Part shown: positions 52,303-61,438 of the stretch, piece by piece
How the letters are laid out: every line of letters starts with the position of its first letter
Numbering within the stretch: position 1 is the first letter of the stretch
Assembly (NCBI RefSeq): GCF_020529025.1
Contig: NZ_JACNMM010000007.1
Coordinates: 247,521 to 311,520, forward strand
Direction: 5' to 3'
DNA: 64,000 bases
Source: Oceaniglobus trochenteri
Lineage (GTDB): Bacteria; Pseudomonadota; Alphaproteobacteria; Rhodobacterales; Rhodobacteraceae
Translations under genes and position numbers: made by a program
The notes under the pieces: generated by a model
Database searches by the model: none
Seen by the model: the letters and a program-made list of their open reading frames with translations, nothing else
What the model was told of the DNA's origin: nothing

Positions 52303-54371
52303 CAGATGTCCTTCCAGTCTGTGCCCACGCCTTGAATCGCGATGGCGCGGTGTATGTGCAAACCGTCGATTTCCAGCGTCACGGTGCCGTCCGACCACTG
52401 CCAGGCAATGTCGCTGTCGGTCAGGGCATCGAAAACGCGGGTTGGCTTGGTCCGGAGCGTGATTTCTGCCGTTACGGGCCCGAGATGCGGCACATCCTCG
52501 ATGACTTCGATGTGGCGCACACCGTGTTGCAGATCGTCGACCGCGACGCCGCGCACCTGTGGCCCGCCATACAGCAGATGAAGGACAAGCCGGTCCTGGT
52601 CGGACTGGTGTGTCAGGCTGGTGCGCCCGCCGCTTGGCAGGGTCACGCGCAGCGTTCGGCGCCCAGTCAGCCGGTCGATCAGTCCGGCGATGATGTGCTT
52701 GTAGATCGGCTGTCCGATACGCTTGTACATCGAGAACAGCGGGTAGGAGACGTAGGCCGTCCGCGGCGTCACGACAACGGCAGGGCAAAGCGGATCGGCG
52801 CCCGGATCGTCGGGGGTATGCTGGTGCGATGAGAACTGCCGCCACGACCGCTGGAAATAGGGACGCCGCACGTCGGCAAGCGTTTCGCCGCCATCGACCG
52901 CGACCTTCAGCGCGGTGCCATACATGACGGTGGCGTTCCCGGGCACGGACGCCCCGAAGCTGGCATCGACAGGCACGAAATAGGACGGATCGAAAGGCAC
53001 CTCGCCCAGGTGGGACACCCCCATGTCGAAGGCAAAGCCCCCCTCCGGAGACAGACCGGACTTTCCGGTAGCGATGATCGCGCCGCCGCCATCGGTATAG
53101 GCCTTGAGCCGCGCGGCAAGTTCGCCGGACACCGGGATCTCGTCGGGAAGGATGATCAGCCTGTAGCGTGCGAAGTCCGCGTCGGCAGTGATGATGTCGA
53201 AGGGGATGTGCAGCTCCAGCAACATCTGCGCCGCGCCGTCGTCGGCCTGCGTGCTGCGCGCGCCGGCGTCGGGCACCACATGTTCGACCGGAAGGATCGC
53301 GATATCGCTGACCTGCTGCGCCCCCTCGAGATAGGGCTCAAGCGCTGCGATGCGCGCATAGGCCGGGGCGATGCTGGCATAGGTGTCGGCGTTCATCCTG
53401 CCGCTGGGATGCAGCTGGTCGCCGATCAGGCACTTGGTGCCAAGGGCGGCCATCTGCGCGCATTCATAGACAAGTGCATCGCTGCTTTTATAGCCGCCGA
53501 ATTCGCCCCACAGGGTGTGGAATTTCCCGGTTTGACCCAGGGTGTCGAAGCCAAGGGTGCGGGCGAACCGCGCGCTGGTGGGAAAATGGTCGTACCCCCA
53601 CCCGCCCGTCGGCAGGCTTTCGATTTCCAGGTGTGAATAGGCGTCGAAATGGCCGGCTGCCCGTTTCGGAACATGGCCTGCGTTGTAGAAGGTGCGCATC
53701 TCCGGATGCCGGTCGCGAACGGCCGCGCTTATCCGGGTGCGGAAGGATGCGGCAAGTTCCTGATCCTTGATCGCCCTGTCGGCCGGGTTTTCCGCATCCA
53801 GCCCCATCTCGTCGAGTTTCGCCAGACACTTGGGACAGACGCAATCGAACCCCGTCACGATGTCGAAAAACAGGCCGGGCGGGTCATAGCGATCGGCAAC
53901 CTCAAGGGCCGTGTCGCGGACGTATTCGAACAGCCCGTCATGGGAAAGGCACAGCGAATGCCAGGTTGCCGTCAACTGCCCGCCCGCCGACAGATCGGCC
54001 GCATTGGGAACCTGAAGCCGGTTCGTTCCGCCCATGACGCGCCATTCGGGCCGCGTTCTGGCCAGGTGCTCATCCCACTGGACCGTGATGTAGATCGGCG
54101 CTTCGATGTCGGCCGCACGACAGGCGGCAACCATTTCGCCCAGCAGATCGGGCCGTGCCAGGTTGGGGTGTGCGGGGCCGATAGTGCCGGGATAATACGC
54201 CCAGCCGTGATGGCAGCGCGCAAACAGCGTGATACTGTCGACATGCGCGTCTTGCAGTGTCTTCACGAAGTCGGCCGCGTCGAAATCGGCCCCGACATTC
54301 GGAATATCCTCGGAGGTGTGAAAGTCGAGGTGAACCTGGCGATACCGCAAGGGGGGGAAGTTGTAGGTCAT
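52302..54371 (-). CDS. Glycoside hydrolase-like protein (GHL6 TIM barrel with beta-galactosidase trimerisation-type domain; GH151-like)
   Basis: A 689-residue protein without signal peptide, so cytoplasmic. An N-terminal TIM barrel (about 1-340) opens RYRQVHLDFHTSEDIPNVGA and carries DSITLFARCHHGWAYYPG and GLFFDIVTGFDCVCPKC, with an unusual Cys-x-Cys-x2-Cys cluster. A flavodoxin-like trimerisation domain (about 350-560) and a C-terminal beta domain follow. This arrangement is that of hypothetical glycosyl hydrolase 6 and GH151 alpha-L-fucosidases. Activity on L-fucose or L-galactose glycosides fits its neighbours but is not proven. Coupled by a 1-nt overlap to ATPase 2 and 4 nt to permease 2. 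Confidence 0.78.
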   Translation of the reverse strand: MTYNFPPLRYRQVHLDFHTSEDIPNVGADFDAADFVKTLQDAHVDSITLFARCHHGWAYYPGTIGPAHPNLARPDLLGEMVAACRAADIEAPIYITVQWDEHLARTRPEWRVMGGTNRLQVPNAADLSAGGQLTATWHSLCLSHDGLFEYVRDTALEVADRYDPPGLFFDIVTGFDCVCPKCLAKLDEMGLDAENPADRAIKDQELAASFRTRISAAVRDRHPEMRTFYNAGHVPKRAAGHFDAYSHLEIESLPTGGWGYDHFPTSARFARTLGFDTLGQTGKFHTLWGEFGGYKSSDALVYECAQMAALGTKCLIGDQLHPSGRMNADTYASIAPAYARIAALEPYLEGAQQVSDIAILPVEHVVPDAGARSTQADDGAAQMLLELHIPFDIITADADFARYRLIILPDEIPVSGELAARLKAYTDGGGAIIATGKSGLSPEGGFAFDMGVSHLGEVPFDPSYFVPVDASFGASVPGNATVMYGTALKVAVDGGETLADVRRPYFQRSWRQFSSHQHTPDDPGADPLCPAVVVTPRTAYVSYPLFSMYKRIGQPIYKHIIAGLIDRLTGRRTLRVTLPSGGRTSLTHQSDQDRLVLHLLYGGPQVRGVAVDDLQHGVRHIEVIEDVPHLGPVTAEITLRTKPTRVFDALTDSDIAWQWSDGTVTLEIDGLHIHRAIAIQGVGTDWKDI

Positions 54372-55189
54372 TCCTTGCTCCCTGATTTTGTCTGCGCCCC
54401 GGCGGTGAAGAAGCGCTGGAAGATGATGAACACCAGCAACGGGACAATGGTGGTGATGATCGCGGCAACGGCGACCTGATCCCAGTTGCGGTCATAGACA
54501 CCCTGGATCCGGGCCAGCAGCGCGGGCAGTGGCAGTTCGTCGCGCAGGAACACGACCGGAAGCAGAAGCCCGTTCCACGTCCACATGAATTGCAGGATCC
54601 CGACCGCGGCGATGGGCGTCAGCGAATTGGGCAGGACGATATAGAAGAACCGGGCCAGCGGGCCGCAGGCGTCCACCTGCGCCGCCTCGATCAGATCGTA
54701 GGGGAAGTCTTCGAGATAGTTCTTGACCAGGAACACAGCCCAGGCAAACGACAGCCCGGCAAAGGGGATGATGACCGACCAGATATTGTCGATCATGCCA
54801 AGATCGCGCCAGAGGCGGAACAGCGGGATGATGACAACCTGGTTGGGCAGCACGAAGGCGTTGATGATCAGGATCAGGATCAGCCGCCGAAACCGGAACT
54901 TCAGGAAATGGAACGCATAGGCCGCAGCCGGGGCCAGAAGCATCGGAATGGCGGTCGAGATGATCGCGATCTTGCAGGAAATCCAGAAGGCATAGGCCAG
55001 GGGATACTTGTCCCAGACGACGGTCCAGGCATCCAGGGTCAGGGTGAATTTCTCAAGGGACCACCAGCCGAGGATGACCTCGGAAATCGGGCGCAGCGAG
55101 GTGACGACAAGACCGATGATCGGCACGATCCAGATCAGGGCGATCAGCCCGACAATCGGGACGATCCAGCGCGGGGTACGGCCAATCAT
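54368..55189 (-). CDS. Sugar ABC transporter permease 2, MalG/UgpE type
   Basis: A 273-residue six-helix permease opening WIVPIVGLIALIWIVPIIGL. The coupling loop is YDLIEAAQVDACGPLARFFY and the end is FIIFQRFFTAGAQTKSGSKE. It pairs with the MalF-type permease 2, overlapping it and the glycosidase gene by 4 nt. Confidence 0.94.
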   Translation of the reverse strand: MIGRTPRWIVPIVGLIALIWIVPIIGLVVTSLRPISEVILGWWSLEKFTLTLDAWTVVWDKYPLAYAFWISCKIAIISTAIPMLLAPAAAYAFHFLKFRFRRLILILIINAFVLPNQVVIIPLFRLWRDLGMIDNIWSVIIPFAGLSFAWAVFLVKNYLEDFPYDLIEAAQVDACGPLARFFYIVLPNSLTPIAAVGILQFMWTWNGLLLPVVFLRDELPLPALLARIQGVYDRNWDQVAVAAIITTIVPLLVFIIFQRFFTAGAQTKSGSKE

Positions 55190-56130
55190 TTCGCGTCTCC
55201 CGTACGTTTCATGATAAGCGGGATCGATACGATGAGAACGGCAATCAGCAGGATGACGGTGCTGGCCGCGCCGTAGCCCAGTTTGAAGTTCAGCATCGAT
55301 TCACGGTACATGAAGAAGCCGACCGTTTCGGTGCTGCGCACCGGTCCGCCGCCCGTCAGGATGAAGATCAGATCGAATGCCTTCAGACTGTTGAGCAGGT
55401 TGATGAAAATCGCGACCCGAACGCCCGGCATGGACAGCGGCGCGATGATGTGGCGCATGACAGAGCCGGATTTCGCGCCGTCGATATAGGCCGCTTCGAA
55501 GAGGTTCTTCGGGATCGACTGGATCGAGGCGAAACAGGTCATCAGCGGCAGTCCGACCTGCGTCCAGACATAGGCGACGATCACGGCGCCCAGGGCCGTC
55601 GAGGGATTGCCAAGCCAGGGCTGTGTCCAGCCCGACAGGCCGATGCCTTCGAGGATACCGTTCAGCAATCCATAATCGGGGCGGTAGATGCCAAGCCACA
55701 TGAACCCGCTGACCGCTTCGGACACACCGTAGGCGGCAAAGATCATGACCCGGAAAACCAGCGTCTTTGCCGGGTTCAGCGAACACAGCATCGCAAGGCC
55801 CCAACCGATGGTCACGGAAAAGAACGTGGCGCTGATCGCCCAGATGAAGGTGACCTTGAGAGAGGTCAGGAAATTCGGGTCGGAGAACAATTTGACGTAG
55901 TTCCGCCAGCCGTCGAATTTTTCCGGCGCAAGGCCGCGAATGTCATAGAACGACAGACGGATCGTTTCGATGACCGGATAGACCACCGAGATCGCAAAGA
56001 AGATCAGCAGCGGGGCCAGCAGGAACCACGCAGCCTGCGTATCGCTCAGCTGCTTTGGCACCTTGATCCGCAGGGTGCCTTTGGGCGGGCCGTTTGGCCC
56101 ACCCATCTCGGTTGTTTGCGCGATCGACAC
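55186..56130 (-). CDS. Sugar ABC transporter permease 2, MalF/UgpA type
   Basis: A permease of about 314 residues with six helices (AAWFLLAPLLIFFAISVVYP first). The coupling loop is KNLFEAAYIDGAKSGSVMRH, followed by TGGGPVRSTETVGFF. The start is uncertain: GTG 56130 has AAGG upstream and lies 1 nt after the binding-protein stop; GTG 56142 and ATG 56106 are alternatives. It is the second gene of the large sugar operon. Confidence 0.9.
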   Translation of the reverse strand: MSIAQTTEMGGPNGPPKGTLRIKVPKQLSDTQAAWFLLAPLLIFFAISVVYPVIETIRLSFYDIRGLAPEKFDGWRNYVKLFSDPNFLTSLKVTFIWAISATFFSVTIGWGLAMLCSLNPAKTLVFRVMIFAAYGVSEAVSGFMWLGIYRPDYGLLNGILEGIGLSGWTQPWLGNPSTALGAVIVAYVWTQVGLPLMTCFASIQSIPKNLFEAAYIDGAKSGSVMRHIIAPLSMPGVRVAIFINLLNSLKAFDLIFILTGGGPVRSTETVGFFMYRESMLNFKLGYGAASTVILLIAVLIVSIPLIMKRTGDAK

Positions 56131-56131
56131 C

Positions 56132-57409
56132 TTAGTAGACACCTTTGGCGACGTTCGCCAATTGCGCCGTGATCGTGTCGATCGTTTCGTCGCTGGGCTC
56201 CTGCAGGAAGCGTTGCAGGGCCACCCGGTATTCCGAGCCAAGATCCCCCGGCAGCAGATCGCCAAGAACGAATTGCAGCTTTTCGGCCGAATTCACTTCG
56301 GAGACCGAGCGCTGGATCACCGGATCGTAGATCGACAGATCCACCTCGGTGCTGGGCGAGGCAAGGCCGTATTCGGCCATGATTGCCGCCGCATCCGCCG
56401 TCAGCATGTAGCTGATGAAGGCATCAGCCGCTTCGCGGTTCTCGACCGAGGAAAGGATGTTGAACTCCTTGGCATCCACCATGGATTCATCGTCATGGCC
56501 CATGCCGAAGGTCGGGAACTGAAATATGTCGAAGTCGGCCCCCGGGGTGTCGCCATATTCCTGCTTGGCCCGGGTGTTCAGCCACATGCCCATGAGGACA
56601 TAGGCCGCATCGCCGGTCTTGAGCGCCGCATCCACCGAGATGTCCCAATCAAGGGCCAGCATGGTATTGCCATCGTCACAGCAGTTTGCGGCCAGCATTT
56701 CCTGCCACTTCTGCAGGGCCACCTTGACCTCGTCGTCGGTCCAGGAGGCTTCGCCATTGGCAAGCCGGGTCATGTATTCCGCGCCCGCCGTCCGCAGCAG
56801 CAGGGATTCGAACCATTCCGCATGTGCCCAGACTTTCGCCGGCACCGAGATCGGCGTGATGCCGGCATCGTTGAGCGTGGCAAATCCGCCGATGAATTCC
56901 TGGTAGGTCTCGGGCGGTGTTATGCCCGCCTTCTCCATGGTGTCGGTGCGATACCAGATGCCGCTGCGATCACCGAAGGTATAGGTCACGCCGTAATTCT
57001 CGCCGTTGACCGTGCTGAGGGCCTGCCAGCTTTCGCCCAGCTTGTCGCCCCAGTCGGTGCTGGCATAGCTGTCGTCCAGCGGCAGGATCAGGCCCGCCTC
57101 GATCAGTTCGGCGCGGAACGCGGGCCAGGTGTTGATCAGAAGATCGGCCTGCTCTCCGCCCATCAGGACGGCGCGGATACCACCGCGGGCATCGCCCCCG
57201 GCCTGGGGCACGACATTGCGCACCGTCACGTCCGGGTACTTGGCTTCGAAGTCTTCCTGAAGCTTGCTCATCATCTCGCCCTGGGCACCGCCCAGCCAGT
57301 TGATCATCACCAGCTCGCCTTCTTGCGCCATGGCCTGGCCGGTCAGGCCGGCCAGGATCGCGGCGGTTCCCAGAAGCGTGGTTTTCGAACGTGTTTTCCG
57401 ATGTTTCAT
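56132..57409 (-). CDS. Sugar ABC transporter substrate-binding protein 2 (family 1)
   Basis: A 425-residue periplasmic receptor with a signal peptide of about 28 residues (GTAAILAGLTGQAMAQEG). The mature part contains MINWLGGAQGEMMSKLQEDF and AKYPDVTVRNVVPQAGGDAR typical of family 1. Strong GGAGGG precedes ATG 57409. It is first in the operon; unlike binding protein 1 it has no hairpin before its permease. A receptor for the second glycan or a longer oligosaccharide is likely. Confidence 0.93.
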   Translation of the reverse strand: MKHRKTRSKTTLLGTAAILAGLTGQAMAQEGELVMINWLGGAQGEMMSKLQEDFEAKYPDVTVRNVVPQAGGDARGGIRAVLMGGEQADLLINTWPAFRAELIEAGLILPLDDSYASTDWGDKLGESWQALSTVNGENYGVTYTFGDRSGIWYRTDTMEKAGITPPETYQEFIGGFATLNDAGITPISVPAKVWAHAEWFESLLLRTAGAEYMTRLANGEASWTDDEVKVALQKWQEMLAANCCDDGNTMLALDWDISVDAALKTGDAAYVLMGMWLNTRAKQEYGDTPGADFDIFQFPTFGMGHDDESMVDAKEFNILSSVENREAADAFISYMLTADAAAIMAEYGLASPSTEVDLSIYDPVIQRSVSEVNSAEKLQFVLGDLLPGDLGSEYRVALQRFLQEPSDETIDTITAQLANVAKGVY

Positions 57410-57618
57410 GATGCCCTCCATTTGCAGTTTCGCAGTCGTTCTTCCTCCGCGGCGCCCGGCCAAACCGGCCCGGCACCACCCCTTGGTTCTTGAACGTACA
57501 CGCAGTCATTTAACTTTAATACTGTTTTTTTTCCTTTTTAGACAGTTTTTTAACGGGGATAAACATTACGTGAAATTACTAAATGTCAGTATGTTAAGTG
57601 AATACCCCGCCAGATTCC
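57410..57618. promoter_or_regulatory. Promoter region of the sugar operon
   Basis: About 209 bp of unusually AT-rich DNA, with T-runs around 57524-57541 on the plus strand. It must hold the minus-strand promoter of the ten-gene sugar operon. ACTTTAA at 57513-57519 recurs in the palindrome upstream of the GntR gene (62513-62519). AATACTGTT at 57518-57526 recurs inverted at 61306-61314 in the reductase/dehydrogenase promoter. No gene is seen. Confidence 0.45.
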
Positions 57619-59139
57619 TTACCGATGCTCGGGAATGTCTCCGATGTCATCCATCATCGAGTCGAGCTCGGCCAGCATCTCTTCGCGCACCCCGGCATAG
57701 GCCGAATCGTCATGGATGTTGAACAGTTCAAGCGGGTCTTCCTGGCAGTCGAACATTTCCCATTCCGGCGGTTCGTCGCCCTGGAACGCACCCGGCTGTC
57801 CGAGGGCGTCGTTGTACCAGTAGATCAGCTTGTAGCGCTGGTTGCGGATGCCGTAGTGGGCAAAGGCGTTGTGGCTTTCGTCCTTGTGCATCCAGTAGCG
57901 GTGATAGACGACCTGCCGCCAGTCGGGCGGCGTCTGGCCTGCCAGAAGTGCGCCGAAATCGCGCCCCTGCATATAGCTGGGCACCGGCGCGCCGGCGTAG
58001 GTCAGAAGCGTCGGCGCGAAATCGACGTTGCACACCAGATCGTCACAGATCCCGCCCGGGGCGATGGCCGCCGGATATCGGATCAGGAACGGCATCTGAA
58101 GGGATTCCTCGTACATGAACCGCTTGTCGAACCAGCCATGCTCGCCCAGGAAAAAGCCCTGGTCGGACGTATAAATGACAATCGTGTTCTCGGCCTGCCC
58201 CGTCTCGTCCAGCCAATCCAGCAGGCGGCCGACACTTTCGTCGATGGACGCGACCGTCTGAAGATAGCGCTTGATGTATCGTTGGTACTTGAACTGGTCG
58301 AGCTGCTGCTTGCTGTCGAAGGTGAACCGCTCGCCGGTATTCACATCGACCAGAACCAGGCCGCTTACGTCGTCCGGGTCAGGCACCTTGCGACCCGGCT
58401 TGCCTTCCATGTGGATGACACCCACCTCCTCGCCGCCCTCGGGTTGGGCAAGGCCCAGATCCTCGTACTCGAAATCCGACCTGATCCGCATTCTGGCATC
58501 CCGCGAGGCCCGGGCGCGGTTCTTGTAATCGTCATCGAAGGTGTCCGGCAGGGTGATCTCTTCGCCCTCGAACATGCCGCGATTCTTCGGGTGGGGCGCG
58601 AAATTTCGGTGCGGCGCCTTGTGATGGCACATCAGGAAGAATGGCTGGTCCGCGTCGCCTTCGGCCAACCAGTTCAGGCACTTGTCGGTGATGATGTCGG
58701 TGACATAACCCGGCTCGCGCCCCTCGCCATCGGGTCCGATGAAGACCGGATCGAAGTAATCCCCCTGCCCGGGCAGAACCGACCAGTAATCGAACCCGGT
58801 CGGTTCATGGGCGGCCCCTTCGCCAAGGTGCCATTTTCCGACCATGGCGGTGCGGTAGCCCACCTGTTGCAGGTGCTTGCCCAGATGCGGCGCGCGGTTG
58901 TTCAGCCCCGTCACCAGAGTCGTCACACCGTTCACATGATTGTAGGTGCCCGTCAGGATCGCGGCGCGGCTGGGCGTGCAGATCGAATTGGTCACATAGC
59001 AATGGTTCAGTCGCATACCCTCATCGCCCAGGCGGTCGATGTTAGGTGTGCTGTTCAAGCCGTGGCCATAGTGGCTGATCGCCTTTGCGGCGTGATCGTC
59101 GGCCATGATGAAAATGATGTTGGGTTGACGGTTGGCCAT
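57619..59139 (-). CDS. Sulfatase (arylsulfatase/alkaline phosphatase superfamily)
   Basis: A 506-residue type I sulfatase. Metal-binding Asp14-Asp15 lie in IIFIMADDHAA. The formylglycine motif is CTPSR with Cys54 (NSICTPSRAAILTG), and later sites include GKWHLGEG, the HHKAPH pair and YTSDQGFFLGEHGWFDKR. It needs formylglycine-generating enzyme, not found here. No signal peptide is present, so desulfation should occur in the cytoplasm after uptake. It is third gene of the reductase-AKR-sulfatase unit, 17 nt after the aldo-keto reductase. It likely removes sulfate from an imported sulfated sugar. Confidence 0.92.
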   Translation of the reverse strand: MANRQPNIIFIMADDHAAKAISHYGHGLNSTPNIDRLGDEGMRLNHCYVTNSICTPSRAAILTGTYNHVNGVTTLVTGLNNRAPHLGKHLQQVGYRTAMVGKWHLGEGAAHEPTGFDYWSVLPGQGDYFDPVFIGPDGEGREPGYVTDIITDKCLNWLAEGDADQPFFLMCHHKAPHRNFAPHPKNRGMFEGEEITLPDTFDDDYKNRARASRDARMRIRSDFEYEDLGLAQPEGGEEVGVIHMEGKPGRKVPDPDDVSGLVLVDVNTGERFTFDSKQQLDQFKYQRYIKRYLQTVASIDESVGRLLDWLDETGQAENTIVIYTSDQGFFLGEHGWFDKRFMYEESLQMPFLIRYPAAIAPGGICDDLVCNVDFAPTLLTYAGAPVPSYMQGRDFGALLAGQTPPDWRQVVYHRYWMHKDESHNAFAHYGIRNQRYKLIYWYNDALGQPGAFQGDEPPEWEMFDCQEDPLELFNIHDDSAYAGVREEMLAELDSMMDDIGDIPEHR

Positions 59140-59156
59140 GATGGACTCTCCGAGGA

Positions 59157-60125
59157 TTAGAACAGGCGATCGGCCAGAGCGGCCGGAAAACCGGCCTCCA
59201 GCGCGTCAAGATTGCGTGTCAGGGACGAGACTTTGCCGGTGCCGATCAGCACGCTGGCCACGCCGGGGCGGGTGAGGCCGAATTGCATGGCCGCTGTTGC
59301 CAGCGGAACGTCGAAGCTGGCGCAGACACGTTCCAGCCCGCGCACCTTGTCCAGGATGTCTTCGGGGGCTGGCCCGTAATCGTAATGCGCGCCATCCGAA
59401 GCGCCCGTCGCCAGAATACCCGAGTTGAAGATGCCGCCCAGCACAAGGCTTGTTCCCCTTTCAAGGCACAGCGGCACCAGTTCGGCTTCGGCGTTTCGGT
59501 CCAGCAGTGTCCAGCGGCCCGCCAGCAGGATCACATCAAGATGGTGGCGCGCCATGACATCCAGACAGACCTGCGTTTCGTTCACGCCCAGCCCGATCGC
59601 CCCGATCCGCCCCTCGGATTTCAACCGCTCAAGTTCCGGAAAACCGGTTTCCAGAAGGTCGGTGACATGCCGCGCGTTGTCTGCGCCATGGGTCAGCGTG
59701 CCGATGTCATGGACATAGACGATATCAACCCGCTCAACGCCAAGGCGGGCACAGCTTCCCTCGAAGCCCTCGCGGATGCCCGCGCCCGAGTAATCGTAGT
59801 GAACCGCATTGGGCAGCGGCGAGATGAACCCGTCGGCCTTGTCCAGCGCCGGACCGGGGCGCAGAACGCGGCCAACCTTTGTGGAAAGCGTGAATTCGCC
59901 CCTCGGCTTGCCTGCCAGAAAACTGCCCAGCCGCGTTTCCGCAAGGCCCCGCCCATAATGCGGCGCGGCATCGAAATACCGTATGCCCCGCGTCCATGCA
60001 TAGCTCAGCAGTGCGGCCGCATCTTCCTCGGCAACCTCGACATAGAGATTTGCGATGCCGCTGCACCCGAGGGAGATCGCGCTTGCCATGACTTTGGTGT
60101 CGGCGATCCTGCGTTGGTCAATCAT
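59157..60125 (-). CDS. Aldo-keto reductase, L-fucose/D-threo-aldose (L-galactose) dehydrogenase type
   Basis: A 322-residue AKR of the D-threo-aldose/L-fucose dehydrogenase group. The tetrad is visible: Asp in IRYFDAAPHYGRGLAETRLG with the catalytic Tyr, Lys in FTLSTKVGRVLRPG and His in VDIVYVHDIG. Family members oxidise the C1 hydroxyl of L-fucose, L-galactose or D-arabinose to a lactone with NAD(P). Its start overlaps the reductase stop by 8 nt. It supplies the first oxidation step of the predicted pathway. Confidence 0.88.
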   Translation of the reverse strand: MIDQRRIADTKVMASAISLGCSGIANLYVEVAEEDAAALLSYAWTRGIRYFDAAPHYGRGLAETRLGSFLAGKPRGEFTLSTKVGRVLRPGPALDKADGFISPLPNAVHYDYSGAGIREGFEGSCARLGVERVDIVYVHDIGTLTHGADNARHVTDLLETGFPELERLKSEGRIGAIGLGVNETQVCLDVMARHHLDVILLAGRWTLLDRNAEAELVPLCLERGTSLVLGGIFNSGILATGASDGAHYDYGPAPEDILDKVRGLERVCASFDVPLATAAMQFGLTRPGVASVLIGTGKVSSLTRNLDALEAGFPAALADRLF

Positions 60126-61254
60126 CTTGCTTCGCCCGCTTGATCGTGGCGTTCAGGCGCGGCTTTTCGGTCTGGTCGCCGTGCGATTGCGCCCAGGTCA
60201 GGAACCCCTCGATCCGGCGCGTGATCTTTGCGGCGTGGTTCTGGGCAATGTCGCTCAGCTGATGGTGCAGGAAAGGATTGCGATAGCGTTCGATGGTGGC
60301 TTCGACATAATCGCGCGCCTCCGGCCCCATCCCGGCGGCGTCAAACCCCGGCAGCACCTCAGCAGAATAGAGGTCGCGCAGATCATCCAGCACCGACTGA
60401 ACGTCCAGCAGACCGGCGACAGTGGCGGGCGCCCCGTCCATCTGCGACCACCTGTCGACCAGCCAGCTGTGCCCCAGGTTCAGGATAAAGAGCTTAAGCG
60501 CCGCGATTCCGTCGAGATCATCGACCATCTGAATGGCAGGGTGCTGACACGGCGGGATCAGGCCGGGCGCGTTTTCGATGGCCCACAAGGCATAGGGTTC
60601 GGCAATCGCGCCCGCAGGTTGGATCGGTTCGGAAACGATGCGATCAACCAGCGAATTGGCCCATATCACATCATTTGCCAACCAGCCGCGATAGGCCGCA
60701 TCGCCGCCGGCAAGCTCAAGCACCCGCGCCTTCAGGACATCGCCGTTCCGCACGACCAACTCCATCGGCATGATCGTCACGGGCCCGCCCTTTGCGTCAA
60801 ACCGGGCGCGCAGCAGCAGTTGCAGTTTCGCGGGATAGGACATGGCCTGATCGAAACTTGCGACACTGTCGGCAGGCTGGGCGTCAAAGCCGCGATCTCC
60901 GGTATTTGACAGGATGTATCGGGCCTCCTGCGAAACGACCCGCACCAGCGTATCCCAATCCGTCGCCGTCGAAAGGGTGCGCCGCACGCTGCGCACCTGC
61001 TGGGTCCGGTCAACGACCTGACCCTTCTCCAGCCCGCGAATGTGCACCGGGTATCCGCCCGGCGCCGCCAATGCCGCGAGGCGGGCCGCGCGCGCGGGGT
61101 CGCCGCTGCTCTGGACAACCGCAATCGGGCCGCAATCCTGCCCGCTCTGGCGCGCCTCATCCACCATCAGGTCGGCATGGGCCTGAAGAAACCTGCTGGT
61201 TCCGAACTGAACGATCGGGCAGGTCACGGCCTGCTTGGGCTGGTCATGCGTCAT
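60118..61254 (-). CDS. Mannitol dehydrogenase-family oxidoreductase, tagaturonate/fructuronate reductase-like
   Basis: A 378-residue polyol/uronate dehydrogenase of the UxaB/UxuB group. The nucleotide-binding start is IVQFGTSRFLQAHADLMVDE and the C-terminal helical domain holds the catalytic segment LFILNLGHSWLVDRW. It should reduce D-tagaturonate to D-altronate or D-fructuronate to D-mannonate with NADH. The ATG at 61254 is used; the open frame to 61566 is upstream noise. It is somewhat short for UxaB (about 480 residues), so the substrate assignment is tentative. First of three genes ending with the sulfatase, divergent from the zinc dehydrogenase. Confidence 0.82.
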   Translation of the reverse strand: MTHDQPKQAVTCPIVQFGTSRFLQAHADLMVDEARQSGQDCGPIAVVQSSGDPARAARLAALAAPGGYPVHIRGLEKGQVVDRTQQVRSVRRTLSTATDWDTLVRVVSQEARYILSNTGDRGFDAQPADSVASFDQAMSYPAKLQLLLRARFDAKGGPVTIMPMELVVRNGDVLKARVLELAGGDAAYRGWLANDVIWANSLVDRIVSEPIQPAGAIAEPYALWAIENAPGLIPPCQHPAIQMVDDLDGIAALKLFILNLGHSWLVDRWSQMDGAPATVAGLLDVQSVLDDLRDLYSAEVLPGFDAAGMGPEARDYVEATIERYRNPFLHHQLSDIAQNHAAKITRRIEGFLTWAQSHGDQTEKPRLNATIKRAKQDD

Positions 61255-61438
61255 CGCTTTCCCCCTGTGCTGTCTATAATATAAAAAGAACGCTTGACCG
61301 ATGGCAACAGTATTTTTATCTATTAAGAACATTTTTGGTTTGACCGGCCTGCCGCCTCCCTGGCGGGCCGCCGATAATCTGGGCGAAAACACCTGTGCCG
61401 GCCCGGCTGCAAGCACAGGACAGTGACGGGAAAAGTTC
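61255..61438. promoter_or_regulatory. Divergent promoter region, reductase operon / zinc dehydrogenase
   Basis: About 184 bp with an AT-rich core (61275-61335) between the minus-strand reductase and plus-strand dehydrogenase genes. AAAAGAAC and TAAGAACA repeats occur at about 61283 and 61324. AACAGTATT at 61306-61314 is the inverse of a sequence in the sugar-operon promoter. Likely control by the downstream GntR regulator. Confidence 0.4.

Noticed and set aside
57521..57551. T-runs flanked by ACTGT/ACAGT as a terminator for the sulfatase unit
   Set aside because: The T-runs are on the wrong strand and no GC stem is present; the area is better explained as an AT-rich promoter.
57598..59160. 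520-residue plus-strand open frame with protein-like composition
   Set aside because: Antisense to the sulfatase, whose formylglycine and metal motifs are unmistakable.
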